This document shows positions 1 through 6,006 of a stretch of DNA of 6,363 nucleotides, one piece after another. The stretch is from assembly GCA_934646845.1 (NCBI GenBank), contig CAKUEV010000114.1, positions 1-6,363 on the forward strand, read 5' to 3'. The notes below the pieces were generated by a model, which saw nothing but the letters and a program-made list of their open reading frames with translations, did not search any database and was not told the DNA's origin. This DNA comes from an uncultured Slackia sp. GTDB taxonomy: Bacteria > Actinomycetota > Coriobacteriia > Coriobacteriales > Eggerthellaceae. Position 1 is the stretch's first letter; each line of letters starts with the position of its first letter. The translations under genes and the position numbers were made by a program.

Positions 1-639
1 AAAGACGAGAAGGAAGCAACGCCGCATCTGTGGGCATTCCTCGTGCCGATGGCTGTGGTTATTGCGGTGACTATTTTGATGGACGACATTCTATATGGCG
101 TGATTTGCGCCATCGTGGTGTGTTTCGTGCTGTATGTGCCAACGAAGATTATGAGCCTGGGCAAGTTCTGCGATGCGTGCTACAAGGGCCTTGAGGACAT
201 GTTGTTCATCGCCGCCGTGCTCATTGCGTCGCTGTTCTTCCGCAATGCCATCAATCTGATTGGCCTGCCCGATTATCTTATTTCGGTTGCTACGCCGTTT
301 ATGAGCGCCGCGTGGTTGCCCGTGATTACGTTTGTGCTGGTTGGTTTGGTGTGCTTCGCCACCGCGAACATTTGGAGCATTCCCGCCGTGTGCACGCCGA
401 TCATTTTGCCACTGGCTGCGGCATGCGGCGCGTCTATTCCGTTGACGCTTGGCGCCATTATTTCGGCGGCGTGCTTCGGTGCGCAGGCATGCTTCTATTC
501 CGACGTCACGCTCATGAGCGCATCAGCGTGCAAAATCAACAACGTCGATTACGCTGTGGCGCAGCTGCCTTACATCGGCATTGTCGCCGGCGTGACTTGC
601 GTGCTGTTCTTGGGTGCGGGTTTCGTTCTGGCCGCTTAA
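1..639 (+). CDS. Na+/H+ antiporter, NhaC superfamily (3' part; start lies left of the window)
   Basis: Frame 1 is open from the first base to the TAA at 637-639, giving the last 212 residues of a polytopic inner-membrane protein. Several hydrophobic segments are seen, starting near visible residues 10-28 and 33-48. The end matches the NhaC-family C-terminal signature: a FATANIWSIP stretch sits where family members usually carry a G-S-S-W-G-T-like motif. It is followed by FGAQACFYSDVTLMSAS (compare the family's FGDHCSPISDTTILSS) and then AVAQLPY (compare TQLPY). The Asp of YSDVT, about visible residue 168, is kept. NhaC relatives exchange Na+ for H+, or in some members couple this to organic acid exchange. 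The substrate cannot be told from this fragment. A GTG at 43 is in frame but has no reason to be the start, since the coding frame and family similarity continue upstream. A terminator-like hairpin follows at 771-803. Confidence 0.85.
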   Translation, partial: KDEKEATPHLWAFLVPMAVVIAVTILMDDILYGVICAIVVCFVLYVPTKIMSLGKFCDACYKGLEDMLFIAAVLIASLFFRNAINLIGLPDYLISVATPFMSAAWLPVITFVLVGLVCFATANIWSIPAVCTPIILPLAAACGASIPLTLGAIISAACFGAQACFYSDVTLMSASACKINNVDYAVAQLPYIGIVAGVTCVLFLGAGFVLAA

Positions 640-709
640 ACGTTTTTTTTGAATCGTGTGGCGCGGAAGTGGCCGCACCGCTCGATCGTGTTTCGAATCG
701 GCGCGTCAT

Positions 710-777
710 CGCGTCGCGCGTCAAGGTACGTTTGGCGTCGTGTATCAAGGGGCGTCACGGCGTTGTGCTTCAAGGGG
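710..777. repeat. Three imperfect tandem repeats in the gap after the antiporter gene
   Basis: A roughly 16-18 base unit of the form GCGTyGyGyrTCAAGG occurs three times. Its TCAAGG ends fall at 721-726, 745-750 and 770-775, so the spacing is 24 and 25 bases. Copies 2 and 3 match at about 17 of 22 positions; copy 1 is more diverged. The CAAGGGG of the third copy is the left arm of the terminator hairpin at 771-799. The spacing, a little over two helical turns, would suit a DNA-binding protein, but no function is shown. It may simply be a decayed local duplication. Confidence 0.4.
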
Positions 778-803
778 TGCCCCATGCGGGTGCTCCTTGT
801 TTT
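771..803 (+). terminator. Intrinsic terminator for the antiporter gene
   Basis: Bases 771-782 (CAAGGGGTGCCC) pair with 788-799 (GGGTGCTCCTTG) to form a 12-bp stem with three G-U wobbles and a five-base CATGC loop. TTTT follows at 800-803. The T run is short, but the stem is long. It lies about 130 bases after the antiporter stop codon and before the next promoter candidate, which is where a terminator is expected. Confidence 0.6.
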
Positions 804-854
804 GTGCGGGCGTACGCTATACGGCTTATATGCGTTGTAAATGGTAGCAATTGC

Positions 855-872
855 GCCGTGAGCGGCTATACT
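855..872 (+). promoter_or_regulatory. Candidate promoter of the ferric-reductase-like gene, with an abutting inverted repeat
   Basis: TATACT at 867-872 matches five of six bases of the -10 consensus and lies about 32 bases before the ATG at 904. No good -35 hexamer sits 16-18 bases upstream (the best is GTAGCA at 844-849). Directly touching the -10 is a perfect hyphenated inverted repeat, GCCG-TGAG-CGGC (855-866), in the place of the promoter spacer. It could be an operator or compensate for the weak -35, but this is inference. Confidence 0.35.
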
Positions 873-903
873 GAATCGCCGTACCTCTGAAGAAGGGAAG
901 CCT

Positions 904-1665
904 ATGCTGCCATATATCCCAGACGTTGTTCCGAATATTGTTATTGCGCTCGTGATTGTCACCGCTTTCGTGGTGGCTTTCGCTCCGGCGTTGCGCAAAT
1001 GCCCCGTTGTGTTTTACGCGGTGTGGGTCGCCGCCTGCATGGCCACATTCGTCGACACCGTCCGTTGGATTCCGTGGCTCTATTATGTGGTGCAGATTTT
1101 CGCGAGCTGCTATACGGGCGTGGCATTTTATGTGCTCGTGATGTTCGCGGGTGCGCTCCCGAAGAAGTGGTGGTTTACCAAGCGGCTGCTTTCCGTTCGC
1201 ACCGAGATGTCGATTATCGGCGGCTTCATCATTTTTGCGCATGTCATTCAGGTGATCGTAATGGTGCCGCTTTCGTTTACTCCGATTTGGGATAAAGCCT
1301 GGGGCGACGGCGCCACGTCCGTCATCATGTTCATCGCGGCGAGCGTTGTGGGCGTGCCGCTCACGGTGTGCTTCTTCGTGCCTTGGATTACCTCGTTTCG
1401 CACGGTGCGCGGCATTATGGAGCACTCGACGTGGAAAAAGGTGCAAAAGCTCGCGTATCCGTTTATGGCGCTTTTGGTGGCCCAAGGCATTCTGCTTTCG
1501 GTCGGCCATGCCGTGTATGCGCAACCGGGCGGCGATGGGTTTGCGGGCTACGTGGTGAACGCGTTGACGTATGCCGCGATTGGGACAGCCTATGTGGCGC
1601 TGAAGCTGCGCCGGCGAGCCGAGAAGCGAGCCAAAATGGAAGCGCGCAATGACGCCTCGGAATAG
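904..1665 (+). CDS. Ferric-reductase-like transmembrane protein (MsrQ/YedZ-like haem domain, altered ligands)
   Basis: This 253-residue integral membrane protein has about six hydrophobic helices, around residues 8-30, 36-52, 58-82, 102-124, 138-162 and 186-205. A basic C-terminal tail (residues 234-247) should be cytoplasmic. The ATG at 904 is well supported by AGAAGGGAAG ending three bases upstream. The layout recalls the ferric-reductase-like/MsrQ family of b-haem membrane proteins: a basic KRLLSVRTE turn, then a helix with a buried His (FAHVIQ, H113), and later W-x-x-x-Q-K-L-A-Y (W177 to Y185), resembling the family's W-x-x-L-H-R-L-x-Y. In E. coli MsrQ the second and third haem ligands are His 13 residues apart; here the matching positions are Gln181 and Gln194. 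H113, H174 and H202 are the only histidines. No MsrP or NADPH-binding partner is encoded nearby, so the redox role is unknown. The family call is from motif memory and is moderately sure. Confidence 0.65.
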   Translation: MLPYIPDVVPNIVIALVIVTAFVVAFAPALRKCPVVFYAVWVAACMATFVDTVRWIPWLYYVVQIFASCYTGVAFYVLVMFAGALPKKWWFTKRLLSVRTEMSIIGGFIIFAHVIQVIVMVPLSFTPIWDKAWGDGATSVIMFIAASVVGVPLTVCFFVPWITSFRTVRGIMEHSTWKKVQKLAYPFMALLVAQGILLSVGHAVYAQPGGDGFAGYVVNALTYAAIGTAYVALKLRRRAEKRAKMEARNDASE

Positions 1666-1700
1666 CTCTCCAAGAGCACTCTTTCGCCCGTTGGGGCTTT
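1665..1700 (+). terminator. Weak double hairpin after the ferric-reductase-like gene
   Basis: Two short stems follow the TAG directly: GCTCT-CCA-AGAGC (1665-1677), then GCCC-GTTG-GGGC (1686-1697) followed by only TTT. Each stem is four or five base pairs, so this is at best a poor terminator. Some read-through into ung is likely. Confidence 0.25.
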
Positions 1701-1738
1701 CGTGTGGACGTGTCATCGTTATTGCGTCTCGGTTTCGA

Positions 1739-1744
1739 TACAAT
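1739..1744 (+). promoter_or_regulatory. Candidate -10 element for ung
   Basis: TACAAT at 1739-1744 matches five of six consensus bases and would start transcription near 1751. That is upstream of the favoured GTG start at 1779 but downstream of the alternative starts at 1704 and 1743. No convincing -35 lies 16-18 bases away (TCGTTA at 1716-1721 is poor). Confidence 0.35.
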
Positions 1745-1778
1745 GCGTTTCGTTTGCAAACAAGCTGAAGGGTCGCAT

Positions 1779-2624
1779 GTGAAAAGCAAGGATGGAATCG
1801 ACGGATGGCGTTCGGTGTTGCCGAGCGAAGTTGTGCAGAAGTCGGAAGAGTTACTCGCGCGTGTTGAAGAAATGCGCGCTGAACAGGTGATTTATCCACC
1901 ACAAGGCGATATTCTGAACGCGCTTGCGTCTTGTGCCCCGAGCGATGTTCGCGTGGTGATTTTGGGTCAGGACCCTTACCATGGGCCCAATCAGGCAATG
2001 GGCCTCTCGTTTTCCGTGCCCGTCGGCGAAAAACTGCCGCCGAGCTTGCGCAACATATATAAAGAGATGGCCGCCGATTTGGGGTGCGATATGCCGAAAT
2101 CGGGCGACCTCACGCCATGGGCGAAACAAGGTGTGCTGCTGCTGAACACCACGCTCACCGTTCGAGAGCATGCGGCGGCCAGCCATGCCAAACTCGGCTG
2201 GGACGTGCTTACGAGCCACGTGGTGAAGGCATGTTTCGAAATGCCCCAGCCCATTGTATTTTTCGCGTGGGGGCGCCATGCTCAGCAGCTTATAGAAAAG
2301 GCAGCTGTTTCGGCTGGTGCGAATCGCGATTTCGCGGAGGAAGCCGCGCTGCGTGCTTCGAGCGACGTTTTGGATGCCTTCCCGTTGCGCGAGGGCTGCT
2401 CGTCTTGCGAGGGTTCTGACGATGGAAATAGCTCGGCGTTGTGCGGCTTGTCTGTTTTTGGCACTGACAAGTTCGTGCTCGCGTCCACGCACCCTTCGCC
2501 GCTTTCCGCATCGCGAGCTGCGGGTGGGATGCCTGCGTTTATAGGATCGCATCCTTTCTCGAAGGCAAACGCTTTGCTGCTTGGGGCAGGGGAGACGCCT
2601 CCCGATTGGCAGATTCTTTCGTAA
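1779..2624 (+). CDS. ung: Uracil-DNA glycosylase, family 1 (UDG), with an internal insertion
   Basis: UDG removes uracil from DNA (misincorporated dUMP or deaminated cytosine) as the first step of base excision repair. The 281-residue product shows the family-1 signatures in order: IYPP (38-41), the water-activating loop GQDPYHG with catalytic Asp65 (63-69), GLSFSV with the uracil-stacking Phe78, LLNTTLTV with uracil-reading Asn123, FFAWGRHAQ (161-169), and HPSPLSA with His238 at the minor-groove intercalation loop. The end, GETPPDWQIL, is also typical. E. coli equivalents are D64, N123 and H187, so an extra 50 or so residues lie between the WGRHAQ strand and HPSPLS. About five more follow HPSPLSA. 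The GTG at 1779 is chosen because GAAGGG sits six bases upstream and the product then has a normal UDG N-terminus. An in-frame GTG at 1704 and ATG at 1743 lack good ribosome binding sites, and 1743 lies within the -10 candidate. Confidence 0.95.
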   Translation: MKSKDGIDGWRSVLPSEVVQKSEELLARVEEMRAEQVIYPPQGDILNALASCAPSDVRVVILGQDPYHGPNQAMGLSFSVPVGEKLPPSLRNIYKEMAADLGCDMPKSGDLTPWAKQGVLLLNTTLTVREHAAASHAKLGWDVLTSHVVKACFEMPQPIVFFAWGRHAQQLIEKAAVSAGANRDFAEEAALRASSDVLDAFPLREGCSSCEGSDDGNSSALCGLSVFGTDKFVLASTHPSPLSASRAAGGMPAFIGSHPFSKANALLLGAGETPPDWQILS

Positions 2625-2660
2625 CGCTGCGGGCTTGCGCACGTGCGGCTTTCGCCAGCG

Positions 2661-2702
2661 TGCGGAGCGGGTTGTATTGCAACATGCCCGCGCGCATTCT
2701 TT
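2661..2702 (+). terminator. Probable intrinsic terminator of ung
   Basis: TGCG (2661-2664) pairs with CGCA (2693-2696), and GCGGG (2667-2671) with CCCGC (2687-2691). TTG/CAA can extend the stem inward. The stem has a small internal loop and a bulge and is followed by TTCTTT (2697-2702). The position, about 40 bases after the ung stop, is right; the imperfect stem and interrupted T run lower confidence. Confidence 0.5.
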
Positions 2703-2754
2703 ATGTATCTCATTTTGCGGCGACTGCATGTGGGACAAGGGGCTGTTTTGGCTT

Positions 2755-2801
2755 TTGAACGAGCATGGCGTCACGCCGCATATAAAAGCGTATATGCATA
2801 T
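2755..2801 (+). promoter_or_regulatory. Candidate promoter region of the ClC gene, with two palindromes
   Basis: TTGAAC (2755-2760, four of six -35 bases) is followed by TATAAA (2781-2786), a good -10, but the 20-base spacer is long. CATATA at 2779 would give 18. The spacer holds a perfect inverted repeat GGCG-TCA-CGCC (2767-2777), and a perfect ten-base palindrome ATATGCATAT lies just downstream (2792-2801). Either could bind a regulator. No fluoride-riboswitch-like core is seen between here and the gene. Confidence 0.35.
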
Positions 2802-2850
2802 CGGAGCATGATTCGTGCGATGCGCCTTGGATGAATGGAAAGGGATCGAA

Positions 2851-4146
2851 GTGGCAAACCTGGTGAAGCCTGCGAACCGCGTGCTCTTTGTGGCGTGCGT
2901 GGTGCTGACGGGGGCGCTTGCGGGCGCTTTCGTCTGGGCGTTCTTCTTTTTGATGGATGCCGGGCTCGGCTTGTTGTGGAACGATGGCCGTCTCGCGCTT
3001 TCTGGTTGGCTCGATAACGTTGCGCCAGAGCTTTCTCGCGGTCCCTTTGGCGTGGCGTTGTTTCCTTTCCTTATTTGCATGCTCGGCGGTGTGGTAATTG
3101 GGCTCTATGAAAAGAAGACCGGCATTGCCACCGAAGACCTCCCTGACGTTATGGCCAAGGTAAAAAGCACCGGTCGATATGAATATGATCACTTGGGCAA
3201 ATTGTCCATCGCCGCGCTTTTGCCGCTGCTGTTTGGTGGCAGCGTGGGTCCCGAAGCTGGTTTGACTGGGGTGATAGCAGGGTTGTGCACCTGGGTGGGC
3301 GACCGCATGAGGCGCTTCGGCTCGGATTTTCGCGAGTTAACGGTTCTGGGTTGTCAAGCGGCGCTCACGGCGCTGTTCACAGCTCCTTTGTATGGCTTCG
3401 CCGCGCCCCTTTCGAGCGATGGGAAGCATGGCGATAGCGACGCTGAGGCCGTGACGATTGAGCTGCCGAAAGCGCAGAAGGCGTTTGTGTACGCGTGCGC
3501 TATCGTGGGTGCGCTCGGCGCATTTCTTGGCTTGGGTGCGCTTTTTGGCGGAGGCATGGGCATGCCTCGTTTCGAAGCGGCTGTCGTTGGCGGGGCGGAG
3601 CTTACGTGGTTCATTCCCCTTGTGATAGCGGGCGTCGCGTGCGGATGGGCCTTTCGTGCGAGCGACAAAGCGAGCGCTGCGGTGTCTTGCTCGATGGGCG
3701 ATCGCCCCGTGGCTAAGGCGCTGCTCGCGGGGCTCATGCTTTCTGTATGCGGAACGATTCTGCCGTTTTCCCTGTTCGCCGGTGAATCGCAGACGCAGAT
3801 GGTCATGGAGTCTTATGCGACGCTCGGGGCCGCGGCGCTCATCGCGACGGCGTTTGTGAAGGCGGCGCTCACGCCGGCGTGCATCAATTTCGGCTGGCGC
3901 GGCGGGCATTTCTTCCCCGTTATTTTCTCGGGGGTGTGTTTGGGCTATGGCTTCGCGCTCATCGCGGGCGTCGATGCGGTTTTCTGCGTGGCGGTATGCA
4001 TTGCGTCGCTTATGGGCGCGGTTATGCGGCAGCCCGTGATGGTTGTGCTGCTGCTGTTCATGTGCTTTCCGCCGTCTGGCGTTGTTTGCATGCTCGCTGC
4101 GGCCGCAATTGGCTCGGCGATTCCTCTTCCTCGAGTTTTGCAGTAA
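2851..4146 (+). CDS. ClC-family chloride channel/transporter, YfeO-like
   Basis: This 431-residue polytopic membrane protein has the two ClC fingerprints. GGSVGPEAGL (129-138) corresponds to GSxGxEGP, with Glu135 at the gating-glutamate position. GGHFFP (351-356) corresponds to GxFxP, with Phe354 as the pore phenylalanine. The nearest pattern I recall is E. coli YfeO, which also reads G-P-E in the first motif and R-G-G-x-x-F-P in the second. ClC proteins conduct Cl- or exchange 2 Cl- for H+ across the membrane. After the APLYG segment (178-182) there is no glutamate where the H+/Cl- exchangers carry their internal proton glutamate: Ser188/Ser189 stand near it. No CBS domains are present, and the protein ends shortly after the last helix. 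The GTG at 2851 is chosen because GGAAAGGG ends six bases upstream. The frame stays open to a GTG at 2815, which lacks such a site. The gap to ung is 226 bases, so it is probably transcribed separately. Confidence 0.88.
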   Translation: MANLVKPANRVLFVACVVLTGALAGAFVWAFFFLMDAGLGLLWNDGRLALSGWLDNVAPELSRGPFGVALFPFLICMLGGVVIGLYEKKTGIATEDLPDVMAKVKSTGRYEYDHLGKLSIAALLPLLFGGSVGPEAGLTGVIAGLCTWVGDRMRRFGSDFRELTVLGCQAALTALFTAPLYGFAAPLSSDGKHGDSDAEAVTIELPKAQKAFVYACAIVGALGAFLGLGALFGGGMGMPRFEAAVVGGAELTWFIPLVIAGVACGWAFRASDKASAAVSCSMGDRPVAKALLAGLMLSVCGTILPFSLFAGESQTQMVMESYATLGAAALIATAFVKAALTPACINFGWRGGHFFPVIFSGVCLGYGFALIAGVDAVFCVAVCIASLMGAVMRQPVMVVLLLFMCFPPSGVVCMLAAAAIGSAIPLPRVLQ

Positions 4147-4191
4147 GTTCGCGCGTTTCGTCGTGTGGGCATTGCGCGTTTGAAAATGCGT

Positions 4192-4213
4192 TCGCGCGTG
4201 CGCGCGATGTTTC
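4192..4213 (+). terminator. Possible terminator after the ClC gene
   Basis: A six-bp stem TCGCGC-GTGC-GCGCGA (4192-4207) is followed by TGTTTC. The stem is GC-strong but the T run is poor, and it almost touches the guaA -10 candidate. The stretch is made of alternating CG, which folds easily by chance. Confidence 0.3.
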
Positions 4214-4216
4214 GTG

Positions 4217-4222
4217 TAAGAT
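4217..4222 (+). promoter_or_regulatory. Candidate -10 element for guaA
   Basis: TAAGAT at 4217-4222, preceded by TG, matches four of six consensus bases. It would give a leader of about 80 bases before the GTG at 4309. No recognisable -35 lies at the right distance (TTGAAA at 4180-4185 is 31 bases away), so support is weak. Confidence 0.3.
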
Positions 4223-4241
4223 AGCCAGTTAGACATGTAAA

Positions 4242-4283
4242 AACGCGTTGCGGAAAGGTTGCAAGCCTGTGCCGCGCGCGGTT
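4242..4283 (+). promoter_or_regulatory. Structured guaA leader (bulged stem-loop before the ribosome binding site)
   Basis: The arms AACGCGT and GCGG (4242-4253) pair with CCGC, GCGCG and GTT (4272-4283) in an 11-bp stem with one single-base bulge on each side. The apical loop holds a smaller hairpin GGTT-GCA-AGCC (4257-4267). The structure ends 12 bases before the GAAGGAG ribosome binding site. It has no following T run and does not show the conserved core I know for purine riboswitches. A role in RNA stability or translation is possible but unproven. Confidence 0.35.
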
Positions 4284-4308
4284 GACAGATCACACGAAGG
4301 AGCAAGCC

Positions 4309-5910
4309 GTGACCCAGGCAACGTCTTCTAGCCAGAAAGTACTCGTATTCGATTTCGGCGCTCAGTACGGGCAGCTTATTGCTCGCCGCGTGCGCGACTT
4401 GAACGTATATTCCGAAATCGTGCCGTGCGACATCACGGCCGACGAGGTTCGCGAAATGGCGCCTTCCGCCATTATTCTTTCGGGCGGCCCCGCGTCTGTG
4501 AACGCTGAGGATGCACCGCGCGTCGATCCTTCGATTTACGAGCTTGGCGTGCCTGTGCTCGGTTTTTGCTATGGTCACCAGATTACTGCCGTGACGCTTG
4601 GCGGCAGCGTTTTCCATCCCGAGGTGGGCGAGTATGGCGCGGCTGAGCTGCACGTAAGCGGCGGTGCGCTTTTCGAGGGCACTCCCGCCGATCAAACTGT
4701 GTGGATGAGCCACTTCGACGCCGTGAACGATGTGCCCGAGGGCTTTACCGTTGTCGCGTCGACTGACGTGTGCCCCGTGGCTGCGATGGAGAACGTGGAA
4801 AAGAAGATTTTCACCACGCAGTTCCACCCCGAGGTGAAGCACACCGAGTATGGCCAGCAGATTCTTTCGAACTTCCTGTTCAATATTTGCGGTCTTGAGA
4901 AGAACTGGACCATGGACAACCTGGTCGAGAGCATGACGGCCGATTTCCGCGAGACGGTGGGCGAGGATCGCGTCATTCTGGCGCTTTCCGGCGGCGTTGA
5001 CTCTTCTGTGGTTGCCGCTCTTGGCGCGCGCGCCATTGGCAAACAGATGACCTGCGTGTTCATTAACCATGGTCTGTTGCGCAAGGGCGAGCCTGAGCAG
5101 GTTGAAGAGGTCTTCACCAAGCAGTTCGACGTCGATTTCATTCATGTGCATGCCGAAGACCGTTATGCCGAGCTCTTGGCCGGCGTGGTTGAGCCTGAAG
5201 AGAAGCGTCGCATTATTGGCACGCAGTTCTGGAAAGAATTCTTCGCTGTGGCTCAGCAGCTCGAGACCGATGGCAAGCCGGTCAAGTATCTGGCGCAGGG
5301 CACCATTTATCCCGACATTATTGAGTCGGGTGCTCGCAAGACGGGCGGCAAGACCGCTACTATCAAGAGCCACCACAATCTGATTCCGTTCCCCGATGGT
5401 GTGCATTTCGACTTGATCGAGCCGCTCGACCACTTCTTTAAAGATGAGGTTCGTGCGCTTGGCTTGGCGCTCGGCTTGCCGGCGCACATCGTGTTCCGCC
5501 AGCCGTTCCCGGGTCCCGGTCTCGCGATTCGCATCATCGGAGCCGTTGACAAGGAAAAGCTCGAGATTCTGAAGAACGCCGACGCGATTGTGCGCGAAGA
5601 GCTCGATGCGTACAACCAGCGTTTGTTCGAAGAGACGGGCGACCGCAACTCCGAGCATAGCTGCTGGCAGTATTTCGCCGTGCTGCCCGACATTAAATCG
5701 GTCGGCGTTATGGGTGACGAGCGTACGTACCAGCGTCCTGTTATTCTGCGCGCCGTTGAGTCGAGCGACGCCATGACTGCTGACTGGGCCAAGCTGCCTT
5801 ACGATGTGCTGGCTAAGATTTCCGGCCGTATTGTGGCCGAGGTTCCTGGCGCCAATCGCGTGTGCTACGACATCACGTCTAAGCCGCCCGCGACTATTGA
5901 GTGGGAGTAG
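4309..5910 (+). CDS. guaA: GMP synthase (glutamine-hydrolysing)
   Basis: GuaA makes GMP from XMP, ATP and glutamine, the last step of de novo guanine nucleotide synthesis, in the cytoplasm. The 533-residue product is full length (E. coli GuaA is 525) and has all three parts. The class I glutamine amidotransferase domain (about 9-200) carries the nucleophile Cys87 in GFCYGHQ and the His173/Glu175 pair in FHPEV. The ATP pyrophosphatase domain carries the P-loop SGGVDSS (227-233). The C-terminal XMP-binding/dimerisation domain includes QPFPGPGLAIRI and ends with the typical DITSKPPATIEWE. The nucleophile motif has His where many homologues have Met (GxCYGMQ). The GTG at 4309 is the likely start: GAAGGAG (4296-4302) lies six bases upstream and the product begins like other GuaA proteins. 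An in-frame TTG at 4282 would need a different ribosome binding site and add nine unneeded residues. The 162-base gap, a leader and its own downstream terminators suggest a single-gene transcript. Confidence 0.97.
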   Translation: MTQATSSSQKVLVFDFGAQYGQLIARRVRDLNVYSEIVPCDITADEVREMAPSAIILSGGPASVNAEDAPRVDPSIYELGVPVLGFCYGHQITAVTLGGSVFHPEVGEYGAAELHVSGGALFEGTPADQTVWMSHFDAVNDVPEGFTVVASTDVCPVAAMENVEKKIFTTQFHPEVKHTEYGQQILSNFLFNICGLEKNWTMDNLVESMTADFRETVGEDRVILALSGGVDSSVVAALGARAIGKQMTCVFINHGLLRKGEPEQVEEVFTKQFDVDFIHVHAEDRYAELLAGVVEPEEKRRIIGTQFWKEFFAVAQQLETDGKPVKYLAQGTIYPDIIESGARKTGGKTATIKSHHNLIPFPDGVHFDLIEPLDHFFKDEVRALGLALGLPAHIVFRQPFPGPGLAIRIIGAVDKEKLEILKNADAIVREELDAYNQRLFEETGDRNSEHSCWQYFAVLPDIKSVGVMGDERTYQRPVILRAVESSDAMTADWAKLPYDVLAKISGRIVAEVPGANRVCYDITSKPPATIEWE

Positions 5911-5914
5911 TCTG

Positions 5915-5937
5915 ACAGGGTTCTGACCTGTATTTTT
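5915..5937 (+). terminator. First (short) terminator candidate of guaA
   Basis: ACAGG (5915-5919) pairs with CCTGT (5927-5931) around a seven-base loop, followed by ATTTTT. It begins four bases after the guaA stop codon. The five-bp stem is short, so some read-through to the stronger hairpin at 6025 is likely. Confidence 0.5.
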
Positions 5938-6006
5938 GAGTGCCGCACTGTGCTGCTGAGTTTCGTTTTGTACGAGAGTCACGGCAAAGCCGCCAGCGAC
6001 ATTGGT

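Noticed and set aside
616..650. GCGG/CCGC stem over the end of the antiporter gene followed by T8
   Set aside because: The stem is four base pairs with a 12-base loop, and the T run starts eight bases after it. The hairpin at 771-799 is a much better terminator.
688..698. TTTCGAATCGG resembling a tRNA T-arm
   Set aside because: No acceptor, D-arm or anticodon-arm pairing is found around it on either strand.
1276..1283. TTTACTCC inside the ferric-reductase-like gene, matching the 3'-region motif
   Set aside because: It is a single eight-base match inside coding sequence, as expected by chance or near chance, and not part of a cluster.
2703..2850. Fluoride riboswitch in front of the ClC gene
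   Set aside because: I looked for the conserved fluoride-aptamer core often found before CLC-F genes and did not see it. The protein motifs are also not CLC-F-like.
4282..4287. Perfect TTGACA -35 hexamer just before guaA
   Set aside because: A -10 at normal spacing would fall at about 4305-4310, on the guaA start codon itself, and no TATAAT-like sequence is there. It also closes the leader stem. Likely chance.
3337..5982. Very long open frame on the - strand (881 codons) opposite the ClC gene and guaA; similar long - strand frames at 826-1998 and 1851-3080
   Set aside because: They run antisense to well-identified genes, cross gene boundaries, and have His/Arg/Asn-rich compositions unlike real proteins. 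They are open only because of codon bias in GC-rich genes on the other strand.
5978..6000. ACGGCAAAGCC segment resembling part of a cyclic-di-GMP (GEMM-I) riboswitch
   Set aside because: Only a short CGGC-AAA-GCCG hairpin is present. The other conserved GEMM-I segments are missing, and it lies downstream of a gene rather than in front of one.
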